From positions 18,337,041-18,401,040 of the forward strand of contig NC_049981.1 of NCBI RefSeq assembly GCF_000003815.2: a DNA stretch of 64,000 nucleotides, given 5' to 3'. The notes under the pieces were generated by a model that was given only the letters and a program-made list of their open reading frames with translations, was not told where the DNA came from and made no database searches. The translations under genes and the position numbers were made by a program. Below, one piece after another: positions 31,751-45,700 of the stretch. Position 1 is the stretch's first letter, and each line of letters begins with the position of its first letter. The DNA is from Branchiostoma floridae. Lineage: Eukaryota; Chordata; Leptocardii; Amphioxiformes; Branchiostomatidae.

Positions 31751-33775
31751 ATTCTTGAATGTTGAAATTTTTTAAGATTCATTTTTTGGGCTTAAAGTGT
31801 GTTATTTTAAGCAGAAGTGTTCCATTTTTGCACAGGGGAGATTTTGGAAGAGTCTATTGTTGGAGAGATATGGCTGAAATATGCTGTATTTGCTCTCAAG
31901 CAAATGTCAGCCTTTCTAGTTTAGATCATGAAAAGGTGGTTTATGAATGTCTATTAGTAAGTGGTTCTATATATTTATTTATAGACCACTATAAGAACTT
32001 TCATAAATTGTTTTAATGGACATACATCAATTCCATACACCACTCAAATTCATATAAAAATGTATAGATATTTAAGTGTAGCATTTCGGTATCAAGTAAT
32101 ATAAAAATATTGTTTGGCAATTACATATAAAAAGATGCATTAAAAAGGTGCTGTCCTAAATATGTAATGGATTTAGGAAGTTGTAAACAATGCAGCAATA
32201 ACATGTTACATGTACTTGAAGATTTCATGATAATCCGACAGGCTACTCAGTAGTTCCACTACGTGGCATAATTGTAACCGGAACAAGGGTACAATAATAA
32301 GCACATAATTCATAATCATAATGTGTTCATAGAGGTACATTTTACCGCAGTATCACAGTATCTCAAGTTGGTCTACAAAGTACATTTTGCTACTAGTTAA
32401 CTGAATAAAGCTAGGCAGATATGTGATATAAGTAATATACAATGTTTATCTTTTTAAATACCAAGACTAGTCAAGTAAAGGAGACCCCTTGGCAGCAAAT
32501 ACATGTACATGTATGTCCTAAATTGCCATTTTAGTATAACAGATTTTGGCAAGAAAGGTACATGTACTCATATATTCAGTGGCCTTTCCTGGTAACATTT
32601 GCCACTCTACACAATAGTATATAGAAATATGTTTAACTTATGCAGCATTTTTAAGGATAAATAATTCTATAATTTCAGAGTTCCTGCAGCATCCAGTCAT
32701 ATTGTAACTCTGGAATGAAAGACTACAACTTACACTATTTAAATTTCATACAAATTATAGCAGCAAAATCCTCTCATCTAACTATATAGCAACATAATCT
32801 GAGTTGACAACAAGAAATCTACATCTCAAAACAAAGATGATAGTAGCTCTCAGTGTTACCTCTTGTCTCTAATACTAGAGAGCAAAACCCACTCTCCAAA
32901 AACAATGAATTTAAAGAGATCAACTAATGCAGCATCAGTAATAGCTGAGGTATGTACACTTCACATACACAGGAGTTCAAGACATTCTTGAAAAAGGCCT
33001 CGATAACCATGCGTGTGAAGACAACAATTTAAAAGTTAACAAGCCCTTCTTGGGACAGATGAGTACAACATTAAAAGAACATACCATCATATAATCTATG
33101 AAATGGACATGTGATGGGTTACTCTTATCACTTGAGGAATTGCACTAAATGTGGCATCATTAAGCCACACCAATTTAATCAATTAGTTCTCGCTCCTACT
33201 TTTCTGGAAAAAAAAGTTATCATCCATTCAGCAAATTTTTACATTTCAACCATATCACAGGTACAATTTCATGTATGGGTTGACATTTCTTGATTTTTCC
33301 TGATGTTTCTTTTTCACCTGTAGAATGTTCAAATTGATTAATCTCTGTCATTTTGGGGCACAAGGGTAGAGTGGGCCAATACCCCCCAGTTTTTTTCCAT
33401 GTTTTTCATATCTGCCTTTGAAATGATTTTATTGAGGTTCTTTGGTCATTTTTAGACCAAAAATGTATACCCCCTTCTACCAAATGACCTGGCATTTGGT
33501 GTAAGGGTGAATTAGGTATCTATGAAAGGATGAAGGGATTTTTTTTGGTATATTGGGGTTTTCAGCTTCCCATGCCGACCTACAGGTCATTGACCCCACC
33601 ACCAGTCCTCCCCAGCTAGCCTGATTAATCAAATGATCTGAAAAGAAAATCCGAGAACTAAGAAATTAACTTGTGGCATGGACTTATAGTAGTGGCCTTA
33701 TAGTAGTAGATGTCAGAAGGCATAATCATGGCACAGCATCACAGCATCATGTCTGACTATGAGGTTTCAGGGACT

Positions 33776-36700
33776 TCAGCAGCCTTCAGGGTTGGGAGCA
33801 AAGAAGTACATGGCCACGATGATGAGGTACACAATACACATGGCAGACCCTGTAACACAATAAACACACAATGTACATCATTGGGCTCATTTCATACACC
33901 AAGCTATGGACACATGGAATTCAGAATGACTTCTACTATGCAGAAACAGCAGAATTTGTCAACCATTCTAAGTAATGCTGATTTGCTTAGGGCACAATTT
34001 CACAGAAACAAAAATCAACTGGCTTTCACCACCACTGGCCGTTACGGTGAAAACGTCCTATAATGGGTGAATGTTGGTGAAACACGGTGAACTACGGTGA
34101 AAATGTGTCACCCGGATTCGCATTGTTCCCATGTAAATATGGAGGGGTGAAAGCGAATCTTGCACCTACGTGACAAAAGAGTAAAACATGGTGAAATGAA
34201 GGTTTCACCCCTAGTAAAACAAACAGCAATTACGTTATGGTGTGCGTTGTTTCACGAGCGCTAGCGACGTGCCCGGCGCTGTCTAGTCTACGGCACTGGG
34301 ACAGAGGACTGCCCGCCCAGTTCCTCAGCGCAAGCCGGGGATTTTTTACGCTCCCTCCGCACGCCGGGCAAACTTCAACGGTTACAGCTCGGCGCTATCT
34401 GTAACGGCACTGGGACTGAAGACTGCCCGCCTAGTTCCAGGATTTTTTTACGCTTGCGACCGAGTCACATATTTCTGGGTCGGACCCAAAGTTTGATTTG
34501 CCGCATGCTTGCAAGCACCTCCTTGTTGCAAGTAATTAATTTTATCATTCTGAAATCGAGAGCGCCATGACAGGACTTGTATCTGACAAGGAGACTAACC
34601 CTCTTTTGTATCGAGAGCTCAGACATCTAAGCGCGTCTAATAAACTTATAAAACACATTTTAAAACATGATAAAACATCGTGTCCGGTACCCGCGTTTTA
34701 CCAGTCAAATACGGCGCTAAATCGACTTCGGCCGCCATGACGCCCGCTCAGCGTCTGCAAGCGTGCAAGACGTGCACGTGACCGGAATACGCACCTCTGA
34801 TTGGTTAATCCTACAGCTGTAGGGGGTTCCCCACTATGATCTGCGCTCTGATTGGTCGAGCTGCAGAATTCTTTCTTTGCTGCCCCATGATGCCTTGCGC
34901 CCACCCGCGCGTCAAACAAAATTTCTTTGTATGAAAAATGTTACATTTCTACGCACAAAAACGCTATATTCCACAATTACATTGCAATATTCTCGTAAAG
35001 AAATACACAATTACAATAGTCTTTCGAGAAAGCATGCAATTATATCCGCATTTATGGGAGAATTTAAGCTGGGAATGTCAAGATACGGCCACGGAAAATT
35101 ACGGCTCCCGACAACAACAACAACAAAACTTACTCAGAGGATCTAAAAAAGACGTAGAATATATTTCCTAATGGTGTAAAACTATGAATTATTGGAAGAT
35201 TTTCCTGCATGGATGATTCGGGCCGGGTAGAAGCTGCATGACCGCCAGCCCAGTCCGGTACCTCGCCAGCCAGCGTCGCTTGGTAGATCCAAGGAGGTTA
35301 AAAATCACTTGTTGTTTTTAACCTCCTTCGTGTAGATCTGATATTTTTGGACCAGTTTTTCCATTTTCTTTATTTATATGATAAACAAACTATGATCCAA
35401 AGTTGCTCAAAATCATGGTGTTTTCCGAACGCAGTATGGGAAGCTAACGTTAGGTGAATCTCATGGTATGGTATGCCCAAGGACGTTGTATGCATGCCAT
35501 GCTGGTTTTACCGTCATTTTTCGGGAAAAGAAACACTCTGGTAGCAAAACTCCCCACGATGTCACCACGGTTTTCGATTGATTTTTTTAATAGTGAGGAT
35601 AGGGTCTAATATCAACCAACAGCGGTAAAATTTCCCCAGCTTGTGCTGATGAACTGGGCGCGCGTTCTACACTCCCAGCACCGGCTAGATGGCGGCGAGC
35701 TACCGATGGTATGTTTCTTTGTCTATGGAGTTGCGTGCGCCCGTACGATGACACCTTTCACCGGAGGTGTTAATTTCAGCGGGGTGAAACACGGTGAATT
35801 TTCGATTGTGTTCTGGTGCAAAGTAAACACTTGGCATTTCACCCCATCCTTGCATAATCTACTCAAAATATGTGATAATTGCTCAAAATTAACCCCTTGC
35901 AGAGTAAACATAAAAGGGGTGACTTTGACTCAGAACAATCAGAGTACCGACTTTAACCGTACTTTCACTACCATTCACCCATTATAGGACGTTTTCACCG
36001 TAACGGCCAGTGGTGGTGTTTGCTTTCAACCTAGACAATCCAAACAAACATTCAAAATAGAATTGACGCATTTTCACTTCAATACATTTGAAATTTGGAG
36101 AAAAGAAGAAAAGAAACAAAATATCACAAAAAATTTTTTCCTTTTTTCTCAAATTGACAGTTGCCATGTAACATGACCCGAAGGTCACTCAAAGATTACA
36201 GGTAACAGCATCTCTTCTCCCCAAGTCAGAATCATCATCATCAACAGCTCAACTGATGACCAAGTGTCAGCACTTATTGATCCCCAATAACCTACCTTGG
36301 AAGTAGTCACACTTGCCGTCCATGAAGATGTAGTTCATGACCAGCACGCTGAACAGCACAGACCACAAGTGCAAGTCTATGAACAGCAGCTGGAAGCCAA
36401 TATCCTATGGATCACAGGAAACAGCATTCATCAGCAATGACATGGCTTCCATCAAGTTAACAGTTGAAAAAACTTTTCTATCAGAGATAAACCTGTGTAG
36501 GAAACTACGTTGTATTGTTGAGCTAATTTAGAGCTATCTACCACTCAAAATTCACGACCATAGTATGTGCAAAACGCACGAGATATCAAAACTGGCTGTA
36601 CCACTGTAATACTGTACAAAGCTGCTAAAGGGCTAATTTTGACATTATGTGGTGTTCAGAAAGAATGATGAAGAAGAAATATATTCTACTTACATGGATA

Positions 36701-39700
36701 GCATTGACCAGGACCAGTATAGGCATCTGTAACAAACACACCTGCACAGCAATGGAACTGCCCACCTCAATACTAGAAGAGAAAAATACAAGTGAGCAAA
36801 AGGATNNNNNNNNNNNNNNNNNNNNNNNNNNNNNNNNNNNNNNNNNNNNNNNNNNNNNNNNNNNNNNNNNNNNNNNNNNNNNNNNNNNNNNNNNNNNNNN
36901 NNNNNTTGCCCCAAAGACTAAACCTAGGGGGTCAAGTTTTCAGTCCCCAACTGTCTCTTCTGTGACCTACAAGCTTTGCTACAAAAAATGTAAAAAAATG
37001 TATACTTCATAGATACTATACACAGTAATTTCATAGTTTGATTATTCCAGAGGTTATGCAAATGCTCAATCTAAAAGAATATTCCACAGATATGCAGGTG
37101 TAGCTTACCTGAGACTGAGGTTATTCTGCAGTGCAAACTGGATACCATTGACAATCTCAGGAGCATCAGGAACCAGCGCTAACAACGTCACCCCAATAAA
37201 GTACTGAAAGGAGAAACAGGGACTTTATAACGCTAGTTCATCTGTGGGTATCTTATATCCATTATCTTTGAAAACTGGGTATTTAGGGATATCAAGTCAA
37301 CAGATGGTTGATTTTAAATTGCAAGATTTAAAAAAAATCTTATTCGGATTCGGATATCTTTAAAATATTGCAATTTTAAACCACAGTCAGTCAACTTGGT
37401 ATCGTGTTTTAAATACAACGGACATCATGTTACCCCACGGTTAAAGGTGAACTAGCAGAACATAATTTTTTGTTTGTCTGCATCAACATTAGCTGTCCTC
37501 AAATACTTTGGTAGAACGAATACTTGGACTACATCAATCAATACTTGATTCATCCCTATAATACAAGCATAGATTGTGCTATGGTCTAACCTGTGACACC
37601 CCAGAGCCAGTTAGAATGGGCTGCATGTTCTCTGTGACCAGGTCAGCACACAGGGACATCAGTACCGTGCCTACCAGGAGGATGGTCACCCCCTTCAGAC
37701 GGGACCAGTGTGCAATGGTGCTGTGGCTGTTATTATGATCTGGAAATCATGAAAACTGAAGTAAGGACTAAGAAAACAAGTCATGCACACTCTGCAAAAA
37801 CATGACAAGTACAGTCTGTGATTTGTTTGGCATAACCCGTAAACCGCGTTAAGGTATACCAATAAAGCAGTTTTGTACATGACATGAGCTACATGTATGG
37901 CAGACTGTAAGATTTGATCCACTCACACCAGATTCTTTCAGATAAGTCTCTCCTCAAACATGGTACGTCTGACTTTACGTTGCATCCAACAGGACATCCC
38001 TATCATAAGCTACGTTTTTTCGAGTCAAAGTGCCTTTCACAAGGGTACAACATTGTAACCTGTCAGAAATTCAAACAATGAACCATGGGGCAATCTGGAT
38101 CCACAAGAATTTGATCCCGTCAAGCATGGATGGTTACGGGTAGGATTTATATTTAGGAGGGGATATTAAGTTGTCAATTCTGTGTATGGGTGTTGAAGAA
38201 TGGGCAAAATGAAGTACATGTATTCCAAAGTACACTCAAGAAATGTTGGGGTCACCAACAAGTGTGCTTGGCAGTCCAAGCTTGCCATAGCAAGTACATG
38301 TATTAGCTGATACATGTACAAATCAATATTGATGATGATTGCTTTACTTTCACTTTAGAACTTGAAAAATCTCTATTCCTGCTGAAGAAAGTCAGAACCT
38401 TGGTTGGGAGCTGTGTTGTTGTCCTCAGTCTTCTCCACATCGTAGATGTGTGAGTGGGTTTTCAGTGTGAACAACAGTCCAGAGATGTAGGCCAGTGGCA
38501 GCAGCACTGCACAGGTGTAAATCAATGGCCTGAAATAGTGGAGAAAAGGACAAAATAATGGTTACCATTTTGAACCATAATGATTGTAATGGCCAACTGA
38601 AGAGAGTATTTACCTTGCATTTAGTAGGTCATGAGTTTGATCCCTGGTCGAGCCAAACCAAAGATTTTAAAATGGTACATACATGCTTCTCCATGTAACA
38701 TGATATCCAAGGGACATACCTAACAGAAGCTAAGTACTCATTTTCACCTGAGTAAAGTGAGGAAATTCATGTTAAGTGCCATTCCCAAGGGCATGACATC
38801 AAAGAATATCATAGGACTAGAACCCAGGACCTCAGAGCTTTCAGCAACCCTACCGTTACGCTACTTGATGTCAGGTGTGTTGTTTGTTAGGTACAATGTA
38901 CTTGCATCTTTGTTCTGGATACAAGATACATTGTGTTAAAACTTAAGTGATATGAAATGAAATTCAATAAACTTACTTGATGTGTTCATTGAACAAAGTA
39001 CCCTCTTGGTCAAACTGAAAAAAAGAGACAATAGCATAATTAAGATTAACAAACGGGTCTGCTAAACAAAACACACTTACTGAATCTGATGCATACACAC
39101 ATACAACTTACTGAATCTGATGCATACACACATACAACTTACTGAATCTGATGCATACACACATACACAAATGCAGGTCTGCTTATAATTACACAGGGGG
39201 CGCTACTGGTCAGTAGGGTCCTGCAGTTATAGCACCATAAGGCCCCACTGACTTGATTATACGTGTCTGGATGGTATCCATGAGCATAGATTTTTTCTAC
39301 ATCCAAAAAAAGCAAGATTGTGACCATACCATAAATCGTAAAACATGCTGAAAGATATCATAAGCACAAATATAGCAGATATACACAGTGAAATACAAAA
39401 ATATCGGAAAATGGATGCTCAGTACTGATGTCATAGAATGCAAAAAATGTTTTGGTTCACGTAATGTGTTTGCCATGTGTATTGGTACAAGTACAATGTA
39501 CAATGTACGTTTACGTTGAAAAATGCACTTTAAGCCATGTAATAGCAAAGTCTTCCAAAGAAGAAACAAGACAATTAAATAATTTAATGCCTAGTATAAC
39601 ATATTCTGTGTATCTTTCTGATGCATCTTATCATTGTACACTGTATAAATAAAGTTATCTTGTATTTTGAGGATGAGATTTTGAAACTGATGGCGTCCAT

Positions 39701-42700
39701 TTACCTGCATGTCGTACAACAGTGTAACTGCAAATTGTTGAAAAATTTGCACAGCTGCCACAAAAATTTGTCCAGTAACTCACCACTTCTTGGTGACAAT
39801 CCGAGCACATGAAGGATCCACTGGGCCCTGTCACTGTCAGCTGGGAGTCGTTGATGTTTGACCAACTTGTGACATTGTTGCAACTCTGCAGGAAACAGAA
39901 CAGATGTCAGAAGTTCATGAAAATACAAATTAAGGTGATGACAACAATTGACACTCATAATACACAGAACTGGATTGCAATACCAAAATACAAACTTACC
40001 GAACACACAATACTGCCGTAGAACTTAGAGAAAATGGTAGGGGCAAAGGCACCTGGGGAAAAAGTCACAGGAAACTGTCAATTAAAGACAACTTGCAAAT
40101 AACACCATGTATACTCTACCGCATTTTCTCTATTAAGGTGCACATCTCCAGTTCTGGGCAAGTAAATGGACAAATCATTGGACTGAAATGCAAAATTGGA
40201 AAACTCAAAATCAAGTATGCACCCCTTTCCACGATTATAAATACATGTTGCACCAGACAATTCAAATTCATTCTCTTTTACTGTTAATTTCGCATAAATC
40301 AAGGACTTCTTTACACTGTCCTTGCTGAATTTAAAAAAATGCTCTTTGTCCCTGATGTACTTACTTACTTTCTCGATACATGTTCTCATGTGTCAGTTCA
40401 TACATGTGTATAATGCTAGTTCACCTTTATCTTAGGTAACCTATATCCATTGTCTTTAAAACAGTGTACATGTGCATTTAGGGATATCAAATCAGAAGGT
40501 GTTTTCAAACTGCAATATTTTGAAAATACATATGTATTACAAATAAATATCAATTTGAAACCACCGCACGTCGACCTAAAATCCCTAAATGCCATTTTTA
40601 AACACTGGTTTAGGGTAACCTATGGATAAAGGAGAACTATTGTTTTTCACCTACCTGCCACTGATACAAACAACAGAGTTGAGCTGACCCCGGCTGACCT
40701 CAGGTTGAAGTACTGTTCATGGTGTTTCAGTCCACCAATGATCATGCACAAACCCTGCAACACATCCAAACACATCAGCCAAGCCCATCACCTGTCACAT
40801 GGTACATTGTAAAAAAGAAAAGGCCTGTAACACTGTAAATGCCTTCACGGTAATTGAATTTTGCAGTAGGGAGAAAATGGCATGTTCGCTGTAGTTTCAA
40901 GTTTGTGGTAACCCTATAAAATTAGTCACATACTCTACAGAATTATTTACTGCTTATAAGTTTGGAGTGAAGCAGGAACCACAAAAACTATAGAGTCTGA
41001 CATAACATTTTTTCTCGATGTCACAAGTGGAAATGATCGACTTACTGGGATGAACAGCATCGTAGCAAGGAGTGTTCCTGAAACAAGATGGTCAAACAAA
41101 TCTAGATTTGATAGATACTCCTCATCATTTCTTTCTCAATAAATTCAATTAAGATTTATTACGCTAAGGAATTAGAAAACTCATGTAAAAATGAAACTGT
41201 ATCAACACCACAGTCATCAAAGTCTATCATAACTAAGCTAGAGTGTAACACATAAAGTACTGTTAAGACAGCTTCACACAATGCTTGTAGCTAGATGTGC
41301 AAAGATTTGGTGCAATAGGTTGTTCAGTGAAATACAATCAGCTGTTTACATGCTGCATGCCTGTGAACCTGGTGTCCTGAAGGGCGGTTATACTGGCTAG
41401 CATCACATAGATACAGATACAGATTCAGTGTAATATCAACACCTGTCAGAGCGGATTTGACCAGTTCAGAGTAGCAGTTGTTGACATGTTCTGCACCCTT
41501 CACTAGGGCAGTGATGTACAGCGTCAACTCCACAACAGAGCCAAAAGTGGCGTTCAGGACCGCACCAACAGCAAAGTTACTCTGGGCTGCAATACTGGAG
41601 ACAAGATAAGAAATGTTTGATTTGATTTATTAAAATTGCAAACGGTACAATTATACACATGAATACATACATGTCTATTGATACATTGGGTGAAACATTA
41701 ACTATAACATTTGTTATGATCTGCATGTAATCTGCCAGATAAAAAAAGCAGGTAAAGGTAGAGGTAGTCCTATAGCCTTTATAAGGCAGCAAAATTTGTG
41801 CTTTACAATTTACAATTATTTGTTACAAGAACCTTGAAAACAGGAGTTCTACTTTGTAACAGCAACAGTTACATTTTGGCACTTAGCTGCAAACTAAATT
41901 ACACCATGGACATAAAATAACACAGCAATGTAAAAAGAAAGTACCATTACATGTAGCATGCATGTATTAAGTAGCATGCTTACCTGGCAATGGCCAGTCC
42001 GATGTAATAGGCCAATGGTATGATGGCTAGCAGGGAAAGCACAAATTTCTGGTGGGCAAAAATATTGAATATAATAATTACCATCCATATATACATGTAG
42101 ATACATGTATGCATAAAGTACTAGACTAAGTATTATAAAGTAACAGATAGATTACGCTGAGGCAAGTAATAAAAAATTGAGCCTGTCTAACTTTCACTTT
42201 TAAAGATGTTAGAATCAATTGGATTTCTGATGAATTTTTCTATCCCGCTTATTGTTTGAATCATGCCCATGTTGTTAACTTTCATTGTTATATCTGTACA
42301 AAGATATATTTTCATCAATTTCATATCATGAAGTTCAGATTTTTGGACAGCTGGGTGAAATGTGCTTTTTCTGTCCCAACAAGCTGTCCCATAGTGAAGT
42401 AATGTAAAACATACTGCTGTTGGTGAGGTGAAGTGGTTTCCTTTGTCCCCATATCCTAAGATCAGAGCAAGCACCACAAACAGCAGCAGGTCTGGGCACA
42501 GTCAAGGCTTACAGCACACTGAATCTTGTAGCAGATGTTAACTACAACTAGTTTACTATGGTGACGGTACAGTAACCATAGTTGCAAATGTGCATCAATA
42601 ACAGTGCTTCAAAATCAACAGGCAGTGGTCACCAAAATTTGGCTCGGGACAACCAAAAGTGTGCTTTGGAAAAATTTTGGACCATTGAAAATTTTATATC

Positions 42701-45700
42701 TAACGTACATGGCCAATGCAATCCTGAACTTGTAAGTGAATCTCTTCTAGGGGCAACATTGGGCAGAGTTAGTAAATGTCATGCCATAACGTTAATAGCC
42801 TTATTTTGAGAAAGAAAAGTTTTTTAAGTTTGGACAATTCAAATGATAACAGCTGACATTCAAACCCCAACCTTTAGGCAAGGTTGTTAATCACATGATA
42901 ATATTTGTCTCTGGACCAATGGAGTATACTGTGCAAGTATGTACTAGTATGAGTTGCTTACAATTTGACACCACACTGTATACATAAGAACTTCTTTGTT
43001 GTACAGAAAGGATACTGACAAGAACAATGTTCATGCCATCCACAGTGTACTTGTAGTAGTAAACGTTGACTGCCTGGTAGGTGCAGACTATCACCTCACT
43101 GGGCTGCTGGGCTGCACTCTGTTGTCATCGAGAGACAAAACAATCTTTCATACAATTCTTCATAACAAACGTATCATAACTTTCTGTATGTATTTGTCAA
43201 GATTACAACTACAAAGCACAGACAAATTACAAATTACAAAATACATGTACATTGGTAGTTTGGGCAGCACTATACGTCCCAGTGAAACATGACGATTTTG
43301 CTGGCCCCCAAGCAGTATTGCAGTTCTGCAGCATTAGCGGAATCTACCCCTTTTGTGTGGTATAGTTCATGGATGGCCAGGCAGCCATGACCCCTTATGG
43401 AAGGGAGATAGCTGGGATCGATTAAGGAAAGAAGAGAACTGGGCAGGATCACTAATATCTGCCATGGTTAGGCCTATGACATTAACAAATTCATATTCAA
43501 GAAATATTTCAAAAAGGTATAAGAGTTGTGATCTCTTGTTATGATATTTTTTCCCAATTCCTCACCATGCTGTCACTCTCTATCCGGATGGACCCTGGCG
43601 GCATGAGAAGCATCTTAATGGCATGGCCATTAACCTGTAATGGATGACATTAGCTGACATTATACAGGTCCATGTACTGTACTTATTACAAGTATAAAAA
43701 TGAAGCAATGGTACCAAGGATACAACAAGAAGGTACAAATTATACTAACTTAACAAGTAACACACAAATTCCTACTTCAATTGGGAAAAAACACAATGGT
43801 ATACTCAAGCAATTGAGATAGTAATTCTCCTCCTCACCTCACCTCACCGGTCCCATAGCCTCACTGGCCGTAGGGGCAGCACATCCATTAACCCAAAATA
43901 ATTCTACCCAAAACTATTTAGCTAAATTACAAACTCTCAAGCAGTTTCTAACAACATGAATTTTGCAAAAAGGAACGTTGCTATGACTACCTTTGCCACA
44001 GGTATGAAGACCACCAGGATCCAGCACACAAAGTACACCAAGGCATGGATGACAAACAGCAGTGGTGCACCCAGGAGCAGCCAGATGTACGTCTCAGGCT
44101 TGTGCTACAACAGAGTCACATTCAGCTTTATTCCATTCAAAGAAGCAGAACATAATTGGGTCAAATGTTACAATCAAACATCATCTCAGACCTTACATCA
44201 AAACAATTGCAATTAATTACATTCAAAGTCCGCCCCACACTACACAGTACATAGGGCAGTGCCCATATCCATTTTAATAGCCATTGGGCCACATAACTTT
44301 GTGCAATCACTGCAGCAGGGCACCAGTCCATTGATATTTGTGTGTTCAACTATAATACTCTTTCCAATCCCCAGCCGGTACCTCTGCTGATATGAAGAAT
44401 ATACCATGTTGCTATATGGACCATGTAGCTCCACCACTATGAATAACAACTCACCCAGTATTCAGTGCTGGTGCCACAGCAGCCTTTTCTGCCATTCCTG
44501 CTCCTTGTACTGGACACCAGGGGTGTGGATTCACTGGACCCAAAACTCTCATAGCTGTTATGGAGCGAGCCATTGTGAAGTGACTGTTCCTCCCCACTGT
44601 CTCCTTCTCGGTCCTGAAGGTCATCAATATAAATAGTATCATAATAATTTGATAATTTCATATCTATCTACATTTCCAAGACATATCTACAATCACATAC
44701 GTCTTAAGGTAGCTTACCTGGTATGCAATGCAGACAATCATACTGACAGGTCTTAATTTTCAAGCAACTGCAGCTAGGTATCACTGCAACAAATGCAGTA
44801 CCAAATTTTAAGTACACGTATTTAGACTGTATCTACTAGGGGTGGGTACTGGTACGGTGTACCAGTACAAAACCGTTTTTCTTATTGTCCATAAAAACCA
44901 GACCTGAAAAAATTCGCTGGACCAGATGTTGGACCTATTAGAAAATAAACAGATTATATGATTAGGAATTCACACGTTTTGGGGCTTACTGGTCGAAGAA
45001 AATAACAAGAGCGAAGCAGAGTAGAGTTTATAGTTATTTCTACAAAGTTTTATAGTCAATCGTACAGAGGCAGTTAGTCTTGCAGGATTTAGAACGCCAG
45101 TGGGAGTCAAATACTCCATAAAACATACTTCTTTGTAGTGAAATGGACCCTTGTTTTGAGTATCATCCATTCACATGCCTTTACATACTGAATCAGGTCC
45201 AGGTCCAGGTTCAGGTCCGGACCTGGAACTTATCCTCTGGACCTGAACCGGACCTGGACCTACCGGTACCCACCCCTAGTATCTACCTTTTACATATGGC
45301 AATACTTGAACCCTTAAACTGCCAGAGTTTCAGTCCTATAAAATGGTATCAGTGCCAGGGTTGGCCGCTGACCTCCGAAAAGAGACCCCAGAACAAGGCT
45401 GAAGTCCATAACGCAAAGCTGCTACTTCGGGGGAATACGCTATCCTGGATATATCCGGGGGCAGCACACAGGGCATGCATATGTGTGCCAGATACATCTG
45501 GGCTTGGCAGTTTAAGGATTAATTTTGGGAACAAATTGTTAGCTCCAGTGTAAAATAGGACCAGTCAGTATTGTCCTGAGGAAGGTGACAGATGGTAATA
45601 AAACCTTGGCTGTGATTGTATATGTACTTTGTATGTCTTGGTAAGGTATAAAGAACCTTGTTATACATGTACAATAAAAGAAGAAATACAAAAGTATGAT

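Larger units (their letters stand above)
30956..33420. other. Intergenic, convergent KAT8/antiporter 3' ends
   Basis: AT-rich. It holds a SINE interrupted by an assembly gap (31372-31665), a 16-bp-arm hairpin (31705-31750), and about 1.6 kb in which I see nothing. A minus-strand AATAAA at 33428-33433 is the nearest candidate poly(A) signal for the antiporter gene. Confidence 0.5.

Noticed and set aside
34938-35987. Transposase genes inside the 2-kb element
   Set aside because: Frames of 77-114 codons have no catalytic or DNA-binding motif that I recognise.
39075-39168. CRISPR-like array (31-bp repeats)
   Set aside because: Units abut with no spacers and the genome is animal. It is a simple tandem repeat.
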